Part shown: one piece after another, positions 21,551 to 33,978 of the stretch
How positions within the stretch are numbered: position 1 is the first letter of the stretch
Layout of the letters: every line of letters starts with the position of its first letter
NCBI GenBank assembly: GCA_016098155.1
Contig: JAAAJB010000094.1
Coordinates: 1 to 64,000 of the forward strand
From: Actinomortierella ambigua
Lineage: Eukaryota > Mortierellomycota > Mortierellomycetes > Mortierellales > Mortierellaceae
Reading direction: 5' to 3'
Length of the DNA: 64,000 nt
Notes under the pieces: model-generated
Database searches by the model: none
The model's input: only the letters and a program-made list of their open reading frames with translations
What the model was told of the DNA's origin: nothing
Translations under genes and position numbers: made by a program

Positions 21551-23719
21551 ATGTTTGGATTCATCAGTCGTCTGCAGGAATCCGAATACGTGAGCGATGC
21601 TGGCCTGGCCAACCTGAGACTCTACAAGTATGGTTGTGTCGACAAGTCGCCTGTCACCAAGTACATTCTCAGCCATTACTGGAACTGGGCCGTGACCCTG
21701 TTCCCCATGTGGATGGCGTAAGTAGCTTTTGTCATGCAACCATGATCACCCTCCCTCTTGTGATCCCTTTCCTCCCCCCCATCTTTTTTCTTTTTGCTTG
21801 AGAGCAGCAAAAAAACTAGCCCGCTTTAGGTCTGTCCCCACTCTATTTCCTGTGCTCTCTGGTCCCCATCGCCCTCCCACTTTCCCTTACCGGAATAGAG
21901 TGAAGGCTGAAGCAGGCACGCAGGGGTGCTCAATGGGCTTTAGCCAAGATGCCATCTACTACCTACTTCTTGGCAGGCAATAGAGGAAGTACATGCATGG
22001 ATGATCAAGTACGAACCACTGGACGTAATTGCACAACTGGCAGGATAGACAGCCTCCTCTCACACACACACCGACAGAGGGAGTCGACCGTTTTTTTTTT
22101 ACTTTATTATTCAGGCACAAATCACTCGGCTTGTTGAATGGATTGGAGCGCGGTTACACCAGACAATGTTATTTTCCTCCTCGCTCAACACTGGCACAAA
22201 ATGGACTAGTTTGTGCCTGGAAATGATGCCCTTCTCGCTTGTTAGGTCATCGCAACACGGACAGACCATGGCTGGATGAGCGATTGGTTCGTTATTTTGG
22301 TGCTTCAACCCTATCGTATCTCCTTCACCCCTAGTCGTGCTATACCCCTCCTTTCTCTCTTTCTCTTTCTCTTCTCCCCTCTTTTGTTGCACGGAAAGAT
22401 TATGCAAAGTAGTGGTTCCTCGGCGAACGTTGTGTCTCACCCCCCCTCCTCTCTTCTCTCTCTCTCTCTCTCTCCTTGGCATGTTTGTCTATTTTTTTGC
22501 CGACTTAGCCCCAACCTGATCACGCTGATTGGATTTGGATTCGTGGTGCTCAACATGTTTGTGGTGATCTACTACATCCCGGACATGTACACGCCAGGAC
22601 CGACGTGGGTGTACTTTAGCTGTGCGATTGGTCTGTGGCTGTACTCGACCTTTGACAATGTGGATGGCAAGCAGGCGCGCCGCACGGGCTCGTCGTCGCC
22701 GCTGGGCGAGCTGTTTGACCACGGCTGTGACTCGCTCAACTGCTGCATCGGAGCTGTCAACCAGGCTGCCTGCATGTCCATGGGCCACTCTTGGTACGCG
22801 GCCTTTTTGCTGCTGCTGACGACGCTGCCGTTCTTCCTGTCGACGTGGGAGGAGTACCACACGGGTGTGCTGTACCTGGGCTACATCAACGGACCGACCG
22901 AGGGCCTTATCATTGCTTGCCTGGTGATGCTCATCTCTGGCTTTGCTGGTCCTATGGTCTGGCGCAGTCTGTCCAAGGATGTCTTTGGCACGACCTTTGG
23001 TGGTTTGATCCCGGAGAACTGGATGCTGTTGGACTTGATGGTGCTCGGTATGACGCTGTTGATGGTCCTTGGCCACATCCCCCCATGCATGATCTCGGTG
23101 TACAAGGCCTGCAAGCAGCAGAACAAGTCTGTTGTCGCCGCCTACTCGGAGCTGCTGCCCATCTCGCTCTTCCTCGTCAGTGCCTATGCCTGGCTGTCCT
23201 CGCCTTACTCGCACGTCTTTTCCGACCAGCACTTTATTCTCTTTGCCGTCACTGTCGGCATTGTCTTTGGCCGCATGGCGACCAAGATCATCCTCGCCCA
23301 CGTGACCAAGATGCCCTTCCCTTACTTTACCGTCCAGCTCATCCCACTCGTCCTTGGCGCCTTCCTCACCAACGTCCCCGTCATGTTTGGTCTGGAGCCT
23401 ATCCTGTCCTCCCAGGGCGAGTACTACTACCTGTGGGCTTACTTCCTGTTTGTCGCTGTCGCCTATGTCCAGTGGGCTCTCCTGGTCATCGACCGCTTCT
23501 GCACCTATCTCGGCATCAAGTGCCTGTCTATTCCTCGTCCCAAAGGTGTGTTTTCTATCCTTTGTCTTTAACGTGATGTTGTTCACAGTTGTGTCTGGGG
23601 AGGTTTATTATTATTTTTTTTTTTTTTGCTCACGGAACTTTTCTTTTTCTCACTTTATTCTAGTGCAGCAATCTGAGGAAGAGGAGGGTCTCATCAATCC
23701 TCGCACTCACCAGGACTAG
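21551..23719 (+). CDS. EPT1: CDP-choline/CDP-ethanolamine:diacylglycerol phosphotransferase
   Basis: Exons 21551-21717, 22509-23545 and 23664-23719 give 419 aa. The CDP-alcohol phosphotransferase signature is complete: DG(108-109)..AR(112-113)........G122...D126...D130 in DNVDGKQARRTG...LGELFDHGCD. About eight to ten hydrophobic helices follow, as in yeast Cpt1/Ept1 (393 and 391 aa). It makes phosphatidylcholine or phosphatidylethanolamine from diacylglycerol in the ER/Golgi; which of the two cannot be told from the motif. The short last exon adds an acidic tail. Intron 1 (791 bp) is exceptionally long for this window and contains (CT)n runs but no gene I can recognise. The coding part uses GC-ending codons strongly, suggesting high expression. 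Confidence 0.93.
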
Positions 23720-24471
23720 ACACAATTGAAGACGTGGCGCCCACCTCCCCTCTCAAAAAAACATAATAGACATCCTCCCTCCCTCTTTTTTCTTCTGTAC
23801 CCAAGCACCCCGAAACCAACCCGATCCCGACAAGAAAGGCTCTCACCCTACCTTCAATGGAAGGCTTGTAGAAAAGGCGCTGCTAAGGGAGGATAGGAAA
23901 AAATGATGGGGGGAACTCGTCTTTATTCCTTCCCTTCTCTCGCTCACCCTGGATACCCCACCCTACCCTATCATTTCTCCCCTCCCTCAGCCAGTCTCCT
24001 AACGAGGTCGTAACTCTCTGCTCTCCACAAAAAATGATCCCTCGTTTTTGAATGTCGTGGTTTCGTTCGTTGGTTGAGTGTCCTTGTCTCGACCCATCAG
24101 GTTGCTGCACATGGTGTACTCGTCGGAAAAAAAAAGAGACCATATTTTGTATCTTGATTTCATAGTCCTATTTCTGTATTTTCTCAGCCTTATAAAAAAA
24201 AAGCACCATCCCCTACGCTCAAACTTTTGCAATGAAGCTAAAAAAGAACAATGTTTCATTGGGAGGCAACGTCTATTCTATGAAACAGAGACGTCGTGCT
24301 CCTTTGTTAGGGGTCAAGACAACAAAAGAACGCTATGACAAGATGGCGAGCTAAAAAAAAAAAAAATCATTATCAAAAGCTCTAAGGGCAGATAAGTCTG
24401 CCTTGAATCTGTAGGAGAGCATGTTTATGAAAAAATAGTTTATGTAGTGTACATTTAAATCCGATCTTCGT
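23720..24471. other. Convergent 3' region, no gene seen
   Basis: This holds the 3' ends of the phosphotransferase (+) and carrier (-) genes with A-rich and pyrimidine-rich runs. Nothing else is supported. Confidence 0.45.
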
Positions 24472-26570
24472 TTATGCAGTGCTGGACGCTTGGGCACGAT
24501 CGCGCATCAGCACCCAACTGCCAGGCGCCGGGTCCTGAGAGCCTGGGCTTCCAGAAGCAGTGCCTGACGACAAACTACCGCCATCACCACCACTACCACC
24601 GCCACCATCGCCATTGCCATTGCCACCTTCTCTCCTGCCCTGCTGGGACGACGATGCTGATGATGATGTCTTGCCGTCGCCGTCACCACTGCCGCCCAGG
24701 CCCCACCAATGTTCAGACAGGGCCTTCTTCCCGACCTCGTACGACGAGATCATGATCGCACAGCTCGGCGCGACCTTGGCCACTCTGGCCGTGAGGCCGC
24801 GCCAGAGGCCCGCAAACCCTTCTTCACGGACAATGGCCCGCATCAGCGGCCACATTCGATGATGTGCTGGTTCGTTCAGGTCGACCTGCCGACGCGTCTT
24901 GGCCACATCAAACGGCGTCGTCAGGATCGCGGCGTTCATGCCCGACAGTGCGCCCGAAAGGAACGCAATCTCGAAATCGTTGAGACGGCGCCAGTCGTTC
25001 AATCCCAAGATCGCCAGCATTGATGGTGATGACTGTATTTGTTGTTGTTGTTGCTTTTGTTGTTGAATCAGTAGCTCCCGTTTGATCGCTTCATAGCCAA
25101 ACCAATAAATCGCACTGAACGGCACATCGCGCCACAACGTCGGCGCCAAGCCTCGCCACAACGACAAGACGCCCTCCGTCCGGACCATGGATACTACACC
25201 CTGAAAGACTCCCCGGAGCAAACCCGAGTTGCCCTTGGTCGACGTGTGCACGGACTGCATCCGTGTCCGGAACAGCTCCAGTGGCGAGATGATCGTCGCC
25301 GCCACCGTCCTCGCAAACCCTCCGGCCAACAGCGGGCCCAGTGCCTCGCGGTTCTCCGAGAGAAACCATTTGACGCCGTCGGTGGATCGAGTCAGCAGCC
25401 CATAATGATGACCTTGTAGCAGCAGAGCCCTCCGCCGCCGACCATCATCGTCCAGTCGCTGCATTTGGTCCGCCAGCACAACCTTGAGGTAGTCGTACCC
25501 GACAAAGTAGATCACCGTCGCTGGCACCGACATTAGCAACGTCGGCGACAGGCCGCGCCATAACGACGACACGCCTTCATACTTGACAATCTTTTTCACT
25601 CCATCCTATTAAAAAAAAAAAAAAAAAAAAGCGTACACGACGTTTAGCCATATTTCTCGTTTCTTCTCGCTTTCTTTGGATGGTCTCAGAAGCAATAATC
25701 AAGCAATAATCATTTTTCAAGGAACTATATCGACATCGGCATTGATATCCGCAGTTACTTCTGCTTCTTCTTCTTCTTTTTCTCTTACCCAAGTGCCATG
25801 AAAGTATCGCTCTTGAGCATGGTGATGCACATGTCCGCTCTCGACACAATGTGCCGCTATCCGCTCCAGGCGCTGCTGCTGGACTTGAGACGCCTTCATA
25901 CCAACCACCGTGCCCTCCTGATGCACTTGACTGATGCTCGGTCCACATCCATCACTGGCGGCTATTACTGCCGCTGCTCCTGCTCCTGCTCCTGCTGGTG
26001 ATGTACGAGGTTGAATCTTGGTCAAGCTAGGTCGTATCCGTCGCGAAATGGAAGCGGCCAAGGAAGGTGAGGACGAGGAGGTCGATGATGATGATGATGA
26101 TGATGATGCGAATGCCATCACGTTGGCCATGTTTTGTCGCACTCCAGCCGAGGAGGCGGCAGCTGCCTCTGGTGCAGCAAACACCTCACGACAGCACTGA
26201 CACAGCTTCTCATAGGCGGAGGCGTTGCTGGAGAAGGTGAAGGGTTGGGCACATGTTGGGGTGGCGATGACCGTCTGAGACTGTAGTCGTGTCTTGACAA
26301 CGTCCAATGGAGTCACTAATAACAAAATAAAAAATGTATAGATCAGTATTTTTTTTTTTTCGTGTCCGTTAGGGGTTTCAATCCCTTGAACAATAAACGA
26401 TATAGTCTGATTAGAGCCCTCATACCGAGAAGTGAGGTGACAAGCGATCCTGCACATGCCGAGATCATGCGGTGGGCAGCAGAAGGCTCGATCGAGACGG
26501 TGGTGGTGGTGGTGGTTGTTAGTGCCTCTGTGACGGGGGATGGAGCAGTGGCTCCTTGTGGTGGCGACAT
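24472..26570 (-). CDS. MTM1: Mitochondrial carrier, SLC25A39/40-Mtm1 type
   Basis: Exons 26570-26426, 26315-25789 and 25605-24472 (minus) give 601 aa, about twice a standard carrier. Three solcar repeats are seen: PLDVVKTRLQ (residues 51-60), PLELFRTRMQ and PFDVAKTRRQ, each followed by EG..SLWRGL-type motifs. VKKIVKYEG..SLWRGLSPTLLMSVPATVIYF is diagnostic of the SLC25A39/Mtm1 group. Members import glutathione into mitochondria and support Mn/Fe homeostasis. The extra length comes from an about 155-residue insert in matrix loop 1 (Cys70, Cys87, Cys89, Cys90, further Cys and His clusters, poly-Ser) and a Gly/Ser/Asp-rich C-terminal tail. The human protein senses iron-sulfur status through cysteines in this same loop, so the Cys cluster may be meaningful. 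Confidence 0.88.
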
Positions 26571-28473
26571 TTGGGTGGGGTGGGGGAGAAGAAGGTGATA
26601 AATGTTGGTGTGGGGGGAGGAGCGAAAATCCAACGCTATATGGAGTGACGGGATAGAGAAAGTTCAAGTCCCCCTTCCGGCAAGTGGCGAAGATTGTGGT
26701 TCACAACGGAGAACTCTGTGGAGATCAATGGGGCAAACAGGACTAGTAGGAAACAAAAAGAGGGACATGCAATTGTCCGTTAGTCGTTGTTCGGTGTGTG
26801 TTGGATAGAGCGCACAGGGGGGGGGGGAGACAGACATGAAGCAAAGCTAGTGTGTGCTGCCCTTTAGTTTTGCCTCCTTTTTTTTTCCTTGGTTGGATCG
26901 ATCGAGGGTGAGTATCGGTGACTAATCAATTTGTATGCACATACACGCAACTAGGAGCTAATCAACCAACCCACAAAATAAGCGAATGAAGGAAAACAAG
27001 AGAAAGAGACCAGATCAACGCAATGTCAATCGATGAGGAGAGAAGGGAGGCTTTGCCATTTGTATTGAGAATGAACTCGAGACGAGTGAAATTGGCTTTC
27101 CGCTCGTCGTTGTAGAAGTGATTCGAAGGGTCAGGGTTGGAAATGAACGTTGTACCTCTGAATGTGCAAGGTATGGGGTGGCAGACACACCACCAAGAAG
27201 AGAGAGTGAGGGAGAAGTAGAGAGAGAGAGGTGGAGAGAGAGAGGTGGAGAGAGAGAGAGGAAGGGCCAGGGGTGTCTGGGCGTGTGTCTGGCAACAAGC
27301 CTGGGAAAGAAAGAGAGAGAGAGAGAGAAGGAAGGACAAGGAAAAAAAAAAAAAAGATGTGATCGAAAGGGGAGTGATTGATTGTTGTGTCGACATCCCA
27401 ATAAGGCAAAATGGCATCATCGGAAAGGTTGTCAACTCTTCAATCATCCACACACTTATTTTTGACACATAGACTCATATCTTCTTGGGAAGCAAGAGAG
27501 TAATAATACAGGTACGGACACACACCCTCGTCATGGACGCAGGCATGGTGCAATTCTGTCGCCATCATCCAACAGTGGGTTTATCCGCATGTTACATCGC
27601 CTGTACAGAGTAGCCTACTGCGCTCACTCTCTGTCGGGTGTGAGAGAAAGAATTGTACCCAGAAGGGAGTACCGCTCGGGGTTCTATTTGAGCACCACTT
27701 GTGACTCTACACGTTGGAAATCTCCACCTCGCTGCTGCATGCGCCGCTGCGCCCCTCTCCTCCTCAACAGACAAAAGTCTTTCTGCAAGGGACCACCCCA
27801 CCTAACCCTGACATTTGGATAAAAAATAAAGGCTGCAGGTCGAAAAAAATGACAGATGACATGAGTACCCTGCCGAGGTTAAATGCAGGTACTCTACATG
27901 CATACGTTTGACCTATTCTCATTGGCCATTGATCTCTTCTCCAACCCCCACTTCTCCACTTCATTTCTCCACTACCCCAACCCTCTCACGTCTCCAGACT
28001 ACACCGATTCGGGAACCAACTCTGACACATGCGACGAGGTGTAGTTGGCAAGGAGAACCTTGGTTCCACCAAGCGTCAACAGGACCAAAAGAATAAAGAA
28101 AAAAGAGGTGTCAGGCCAATAGCCGGAAAGTGTTGTAAACGACAAAGACAGACGGAAAGAACTGAAAAAAAAATATGCAATGAACGAGGAAAAAGACATC
28201 ACAGCAAAACAATCGAAACAATAACTGCTTGATTTTTTTGGATGTGTGCTGAACTACGACATTCGCAAGCTCTTCTTGTTGGCGTACAATGATAACTTTT
28301 TTCTTCAAGATGAACGAGTATCGAGGGGCTATGTATACTAACAAAAAAGTAACAAAGAGAGGAGGGACATAAGAAAAATCGAACGAGTTAGCCACAGCTG
28401 TTCCCAAACGTTTGTGCTCATCTCATCCCATAGACTTGCTTCATTTGATCGCGTAAAAATTGCTTACCATCGT
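26571..28473. other. Intergenic, no gene recognised
   Basis: About 1.9 kb between the carrier start and the RPS24 stop. GA-rich microsatellite blocks occur at 27198-27262 and 27314-27350, with a poly-G run at 26820 and poly-A runs. No reading frame resembles a known protein. It should hold the carrier promoter on the left and the RPS24 3'UTR on the right. Confidence 0.45.
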
Positions 28474-30434
28474 TTACTTCTTGGCGGCAGAAGCCTTGGC
28501 CTTCTTGGTGCCACGGAGCTTCTTGGCGCGGTTCTTGCGCTCCTTACGCTGCTTGCGGGAGATCTTCTTGATCTCGACAAGGCCGTGCTATAATGCAAAG
28601 ATGATACAACCAAAAGAATATTGATTAGTCACCATGGTCTTGCAAGCGAGAGGATAAAAGGGTTCTCCACCATATACGGTGAGGGGGAAGGAGAGGGGGG
28701 AACAACAGATAGCGAGAAAGAGAGACAATGTCGACTGGTATCCCTATTGTTGCTGATAACTGGTGATTGCCCTGAGTGGTGATGGGAGGTGGCGAGGTTC
28801 TTGACTCCCGCCCGCACACACCATACAAGGCTTTTGGTGTTGAAATGTGCTCTTCTTCTGGATGAATGGTCGTAAAAGTGATGAGCCAACCAGTTGATGT
28901 CATCTCGCTGAGGGCGATTCATTCTGAATGCACTGGCGCTGATCTTGTTCATTCGCGTCCCTGTCCTTCCAAGTCTTGCTGCTGCGGATGGTGCTCTGTT
29001 CCCAGAGCCCTTGCCCCTCCGCTGCTCGGGCCAAAAATAGTCCGTGCGTGACAAAATGCTGCTGTCGGAAAAATGCCGTTGTTTTCCACAGGTGAGCAGA
29101 GCCAAAGAGTCAAAAAGACAGCCATTCTCCCGTGAGAAGTTCAAGAGCATCGCAGAGTTGCACTAGAAAGCACGCCTCTTAAGCGACATGGCATGTCCTT
29201 TTCCTCTCGTTGCTCCTGTGTGTAGTCGTTCCGTGATGGTCAAAGTGTTGATCCTGTACAAACAAAAAAGATTCCCTTCTCTTTCTCTCTGTGTAGGGCC
29301 TTCCTGTCGTTGCCCTCCTCTTGAAACTTCCATGTTGGACGGAAAAAAGGAATCTAAGAAAAAGGTCCCTCCGGGGAGGAATACATACACGAGCAAGGCG
29401 GTAGGCAGGCTCGAACTTCTTGGCGGACTCCAGGTTGTCGTAGATCAGGGCGAAGCCAGTGGACTTTCCGCCACCGAACTGAGTACGGAAGCCGAAGCAG
29501 AAGACAACCTCCTTGTCGACCTTGTACATCTTGGCGAGCTTATCGCGGAGCTCATCCTTGGAGATGTTGGCACGAGCAGGGTGGATGATGTCCACAACCT
29601 AGAAAAAAAGGTGATGAGCGACGGAGGGAAGGGGCAGAACAGGGTTGGATGTTTGAGTTGTCTTTGCCGCCTTCAAAGTTTCCCTTCGGATTGCAGATGT
29701 CCTCCCCCTGCTAGTCAGTGCTTGTCCGTCCATCTTACCATTTGCTTGCGGGCCAAGAGGCGGTTGGTCAAGAACTTGCGGGTTCTGATGGTAGCAGTGG
29801 AATCAGCCTGTTGAGTTGCATACGTTGGAGGATGAAGGTGAAGAAAAGACAAGGGTCAGCCTCGCTGTTGACTCGATGTGTCCAAAAGCTTAATAGTCAT
29901 CCATCCAAAGTGCCGTGATGTTTCCTCCGCCCTGTAGTTGGTGATGAAGTCGAGTTGATGATAGTTTCCCCATGAATGCCAGGCTCTGACAGTATGTTGC
30001 TAGGGTGGTGGTGGTCCCTGGGTGCAGTGTTCTCTGGTCCCTCCTATCTTGCTTTGGACACTTGAAGAATAATAACGCCTGTAGGGACAGAGGGGGAGCA
30101 CACTGTTGTTGCTGCTGCGAAAGGTTGAACCCAGAAGTCCCTTTCCCCCTCATCTCGCTCTTCCTTCCTTCGTTCCCCTGCTTCCGTGCTTCTTGTGCCA
30201 TGCATGCATGGACCTGATGGTTGAACTGGGTGCCTTGTACATCCTTTCTTCCTCCGTCACGACACAATAATCCAGGGTGGTTGAATACGACGACGGCGAG
30301 GTATTGATAACGAGCTGGCGACATGCATAGTTGTCTGTCGATATGCTGTTCCCGATAGATGGATGGATGAATGGATCACGGCACTGGATGGATGCACTCA
30401 AAATCATATTCTCTGTAGTAGCTGTCAGCACCAT
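28474..30434 (-). CDS. RPS24: 40S ribosomal protein S24 (eS24)
   Basis: Coding exons on the minus strand are 30434-30432 (ATG only, provisional), 29808-29740, 29598-29389 and 28587-28474, giving 131 aa, the usual length (human 133, yeast 135). All internal introns are phase 0. The protein reads [23 protein letters not shown], then [26 protein letters not shown]...[20 protein letters not shown], then a Lys/Arg-rich tail [20 protein letters not shown], matching eS24 throughout. Since exon 2 begins directly at Ala2, exon 1 should contribute only the ATG, as in animal RPS24. The best candidate is ATG at 30434 after a pyrimidine-rich leader, although its donor GTGCTG is weak. Introns 1 and 3 are long (about 620 and 800 bp); I found no convincing snoRNA in them. 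Confidence 0.9.
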
Positions 30435-30725
30435 GGTGATCGAAGAGAGGAGGAATCGAGGGCAGCAGAGCGGGAATCCAATAAATTGCCCTCTGGCAGA
30501 GGCCCTCTCAGCCAACTCTGGCCGTCGTGACTGTTGATTGAATTTCAAAAGCGCCCTTTCAAACTTGCCATATGTGCACATATTGCCACCAATCATTCCC
30601 GTTCTTTCTATATTCGACGATTCGATAGTGTTTTCCAGGTAGCGCGTTCTTCTTCGTCGTCTTCTCGTTCATTCAATAGACAAGAGAGATATGGTAGGAA
30701 TATTTACAGCTACGACTCTTATTGC
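30435..30725. promoter_or_regulatory. Putative RPS24 promoter region
   Basis: Under 300 bases between the TXNDC17 stop and the proposed RPS24 start, both genes on the minus strand. It is pyrimidine-rich on the coding strand near the start, typical of ribosomal protein leaders. No specific factor site is recognised. Confidence 0.35.
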
Positions 30726-31732
30726 CTATTGCTTGAAGAAGGCATCCAGCTTCGCAGCATCCTCGCACTCGTTCTCAACCAGGCGAGCCTTGGGACCATC
30801 CTATCATTGGTTTGATAAGAGGGAGCAACAACAGCAATCACTCGCACATGGTGAGCAGGCCATTTTCCCCTACAGTTTTTTTCGTTCCAAAAAAGTATGC
30901 ATGGTAAAGCGGATCATTTCACTTCTATACCTGTGTCCATTGGATCAGAGTAGGGACGGCAGTGAGAGCAATAACCTCGTCGGTGCGGTAAATGTTGGCA
31001 GGGTCCTTCCAGCTATACGAGGAAGAAGAGCAAAGGAAAAAAAAAAGCCAGGATTCGTGTCAGCTGTCGACTGTTTACATGGAAATCTTTTGTTTGTTCA
31101 TCGATGCGAAGGGGGTGACCCATGTCGAGCGCGCACTTGCTGTCAAGGCGTTTTTTTTTTCATTCCGAAGGAGTCGGGTATGTTGTGATGATGCTTCAGG
31201 GAGGGGAATAGGGGGGGGGGTTAAACACGAAGGAATCAATCAGCAAACATACGTGGGGCGATCACCTGTGGCAGCCTCGAGAACAACAGCGTTCTCCAGC
31301 TTCTGGAAGCGCTCGTGAACAATAGGACCAGCTATTCGAGTCGTGGGAAGAAACGTTGCAGGAGTGAGTGAGTACATCTTGCTCATGGGCGAGACATTGC
31401 CGTTGTGTAACCTTTGAGAGGAATCGAGGACATGGTCGTGCAAGCACAGCAGGAGAAATTGGACAGGTTACCGAGAAGAGAGGGGGGGGGGAAGAGGGGG
31501 AAAAGGAAAGCACAAAAGAATAGTGGGCAATCAATGGAGAGGAGGGTCAGTCCATCGTAAGAGATTGCAATGCATTACCTCGGACGCAATCAGGGCACCA
31601 CGACACGCATGTGGCAGGGTCATTCGAGGCGTAGGCGTAGACATACACCTTCTTGGTGGGGTTCTCGGCAAGAGTCTTTGCAACGAGGGAGCGGAGCTCA
31701 CCAAAAGGAACGTTGACAAGGGAGGCAGGCAT
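30726..31732 (-). CDS. TXNDC17: Thioredoxin domain-containing protein 17 (TRP14-like)
   Basis: Four exons (31732-31579, 31331-31253, 31012-30931, 30800-30726, minus) give 129 aa against 123 in human TXNDC17. The active site WCPDC (Cys46, Cys49) is exactly that of the TRP14/DUF953 family, preceded by VYAYASNDPATCVSW and followed by the cis-Pro segment LTAVPTLIQW. The family reduces disulfides of specific partners and cystine in the cytosol using thioredoxin reductase. Phases of all introns agree with the protein alignment. It is tandem with RPS24 (downstream) and WDR55 (upstream), all transcribed leftward. Confidence 0.93.
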
Positions 31733-31999
31733 AATGAGCAGGTGTAAGGAATCAGGTGAAAAAAAAAGAATGGTGGTTTTGGAATGAATTGAAGCTCCCT
31801 TCTCCGCCCTTTTGTTCCTTGTTGTGGGAAACTCTCTTGGTTTTGATTCGCCCGTTTTTTTTTCTTTACGTTTTTTTTCTCAACCCAATGCATCCTGAGC
31901 GCAAGCTCTCTTTGTTGGGTGGAGAGCACGCCATCCTTTCAATGGTTCAGGTCAACGGGTTCTCTACCAGGGGGGATCTTTCTTTACTCGCAGCAAATA

Positions 32000-33978
32000 T
32001 TACAAATCATCAAAGAAATTAGGGTCCTCCTTCGGAGGAGCGGCCTTTTTAGGACGCCTGTTAGCGTTGGCGTTCTTCTTCTTGGATGCTTGGTCAGAAT
32101 CATCGTCGGACGAATCGTTCATTTCCTTGCGCTTGGACCCGGCGGTAGGTTTCGAGCTCGAAGACGACGATGAGGCAGCACCTGTCGGTTTCTTTTCCAA
32201 CCCTTTCTCATCCTCTTCATCCTTCTCCTCATCACTATCATCACTGTTATCACTATCATCATCATCCTCGTCATCCTCTTCATCCTTGTCATCATCCTTG
32301 TCATCCTCCTCGTCCTCCTCCTCATCGTCATCTTTGTCACCAGTCTCCTCCTTGGCTTCTTCGCTATCGTCGTCCTCGTCGCCATCTCCACGCTCCGTCG
32401 TGAGGTAACGGATATCCCAGAACCGGACAGTGTCATCGTGCGACGAGCTTGCAAGGAAGGTGCGATCGTGGGACAATCGAAGGCACTCGATAGGATAGTT
32501 TTCATGTTCGCCCACGATGCCCTGAAACTTGTTGGGCAGGATATCAATGACTCTAATGGTCGCAGAAAACAAAGCAAAAAGAGGACAGCACATCACTGGG
32601 TCAGTTTCCCTGTTTGTTTTCTTCTGGCCCTTCCCTTTGCCCCTTGACAGAAAAGAAAAATGAATGCAGCCTAGTTTCTTACCGGATCAGTCCATCACTC
32701 GATCCAGTCACAACGGTATCTTCATCAATCTTGCAAATGGTATCGATCGAGTTGGGGTGGCCAAGGAAGCGATCTGTGCAATCGCCCCAGTCGCCCCAGG
32801 AGTAGATGTTAAGGATGCCTTCTTGAGAGCCTGCAAGAACCTTCCTCCGATCTTTGATAATGCAGATCGACAGCAGTTCGTCGTCCTGGGTGGCCGACAT
32901 GTCCAGCATCTTGGGTTTGCGAATGTCAAAGACCGAGACAGTGCCCTGACCACTGGACGCGACAAGTGTTTTGGATGCAGGATCATAGTCCATGTCTGAG
33001 ATAAAGTCTGAATTGTCTGTGTACTCCATCGTCTCGTTGCCAGTGCGCACATCCCACAGTTTGATAACACCATTGTCATCGCCTGTGGCCAAAACAGTCT
33101 CTGTCAGCAAACGGACAGCATTGATAGGAGCCCTAATATAAAAAAAAAAGGGGGGGGGGGAGGTTCAATTCGCCAGATCGTTGAAATTTGTCATATTCAA
33201 AAAGGTGACCAGAGAAAGTGAATCCTCAGCAAGTGTTGCAACATACTCATGAGCATCCGGCTTCTTGATGAGAACATTGCCAGTGTTGACGTCCAATGCT
33301 CCGATAGATCCATCCTTTGTCACAGTAAACAGTCCTATAAGACCAAAAGCATTGGTAAACAGCATGAGTAGGATGTGTATGTGTGTTGCTGTAGATTGTC
33401 TCTCTGAACAGCATGGACTGTAGCACGACACGCGCTATTGCTATTAATGAAGTGGTGTGGTGGTGCTTCTGTATTACCTGCACCATCATGACTAAAAGCA
33501 AGGCCACGGACCGACTTTTTGGAGGGGCGGGTGCTCCACATGACCTCATTGTTGCCCTTTCCTGGTGCATACTTGACGCTAGTTGTGTGTTTGGGCGAAA
33601 GCAAAGGCTAGTGAGTTAGCTTCAAGGTCCCATTGTCATTTGTTCCTCTTCCTTCTCTGTTTGTTCTGCACTAGGTGTGGGGAGGGGATAAGGTAAGGGT
33701 TACCAGTTGATGTGGCCGGTAATCAACCCTGTGGCGATAATGTCTTGCGAGGGATGGAAGGCAAAGTCAAAGACAGTGCTCTTGTACGCCAGAGTGTCTG
33801 GCTCCTTATTGCGCTTGCTTGCCTAACCCAGATCAGATCCACAACATGTTAGTCGACTGTGGAACAAAAGATAAGTACAAGGAGCTCTTGTACTTTTTTT
33901 CTCAAGTGTTGTCATTCCTGTTTTCGGCAGTGCTCTCCAAGGAATCATTGCTGTTATGGAGTAGGCTGAAATTACCAT
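32000..33978 (-). CDS. JIP5: WD-repeat protein WDR55/Jip5, ribosome biogenesis
   Basis: Six exons on the minus strand (33978-33976 carrying only the ATG, 33822-33704, 33578-33478, 33334-33247, 33132-32683, 32552-32000) give 437 aa. Seven WD-like blades are visible, e.g. VFDFAFHPSQDIIATGLITGHINC, VLATGDDNGVIKLWDVR, VSVFDIRKP and FLASSSHDDTVRFWDIRYL. After the propeller comes an acidic Asp/Glu stretch of about 90 residues, then Ser-rich and basic segments, ending PKKAAPPKEDPNFFDDL, which matches the conserved end of WDR55/Jip5. The family works in the nucleolus on pre-rRNA processing for the large subunit. The ATG-only first exon (CGACATG|GTAATT) is inferred because exon 2 opens with ASKRNKEPD in frame and no closer ATG exists. 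Confidence 0.88.

Noticed and set aside
22791..23576. A 261-codon frame overlapping the phosphotransferase on the same strand
   Set aside because: Wrong frame of a strongly conserved enzyme.
22489..23586. A 365-codon open frame on the minus strand
   Set aside because: Complement of the phosphotransferase main exon; no family resemblance and no start context.
28870..28930. TGATGA...CTGA boxes on the plus strand inside the RPS24 intron
   Set aside because: They are antisense to the gene, too close together for a C/D snoRNA, and without a terminal stem.
29850..29905. GGATGAC...CTGA on the coding strand in RPS24 intron 1
   Set aside because: C box off consensus, only about 50 bases long, guide without a known target; not strong enough to call.
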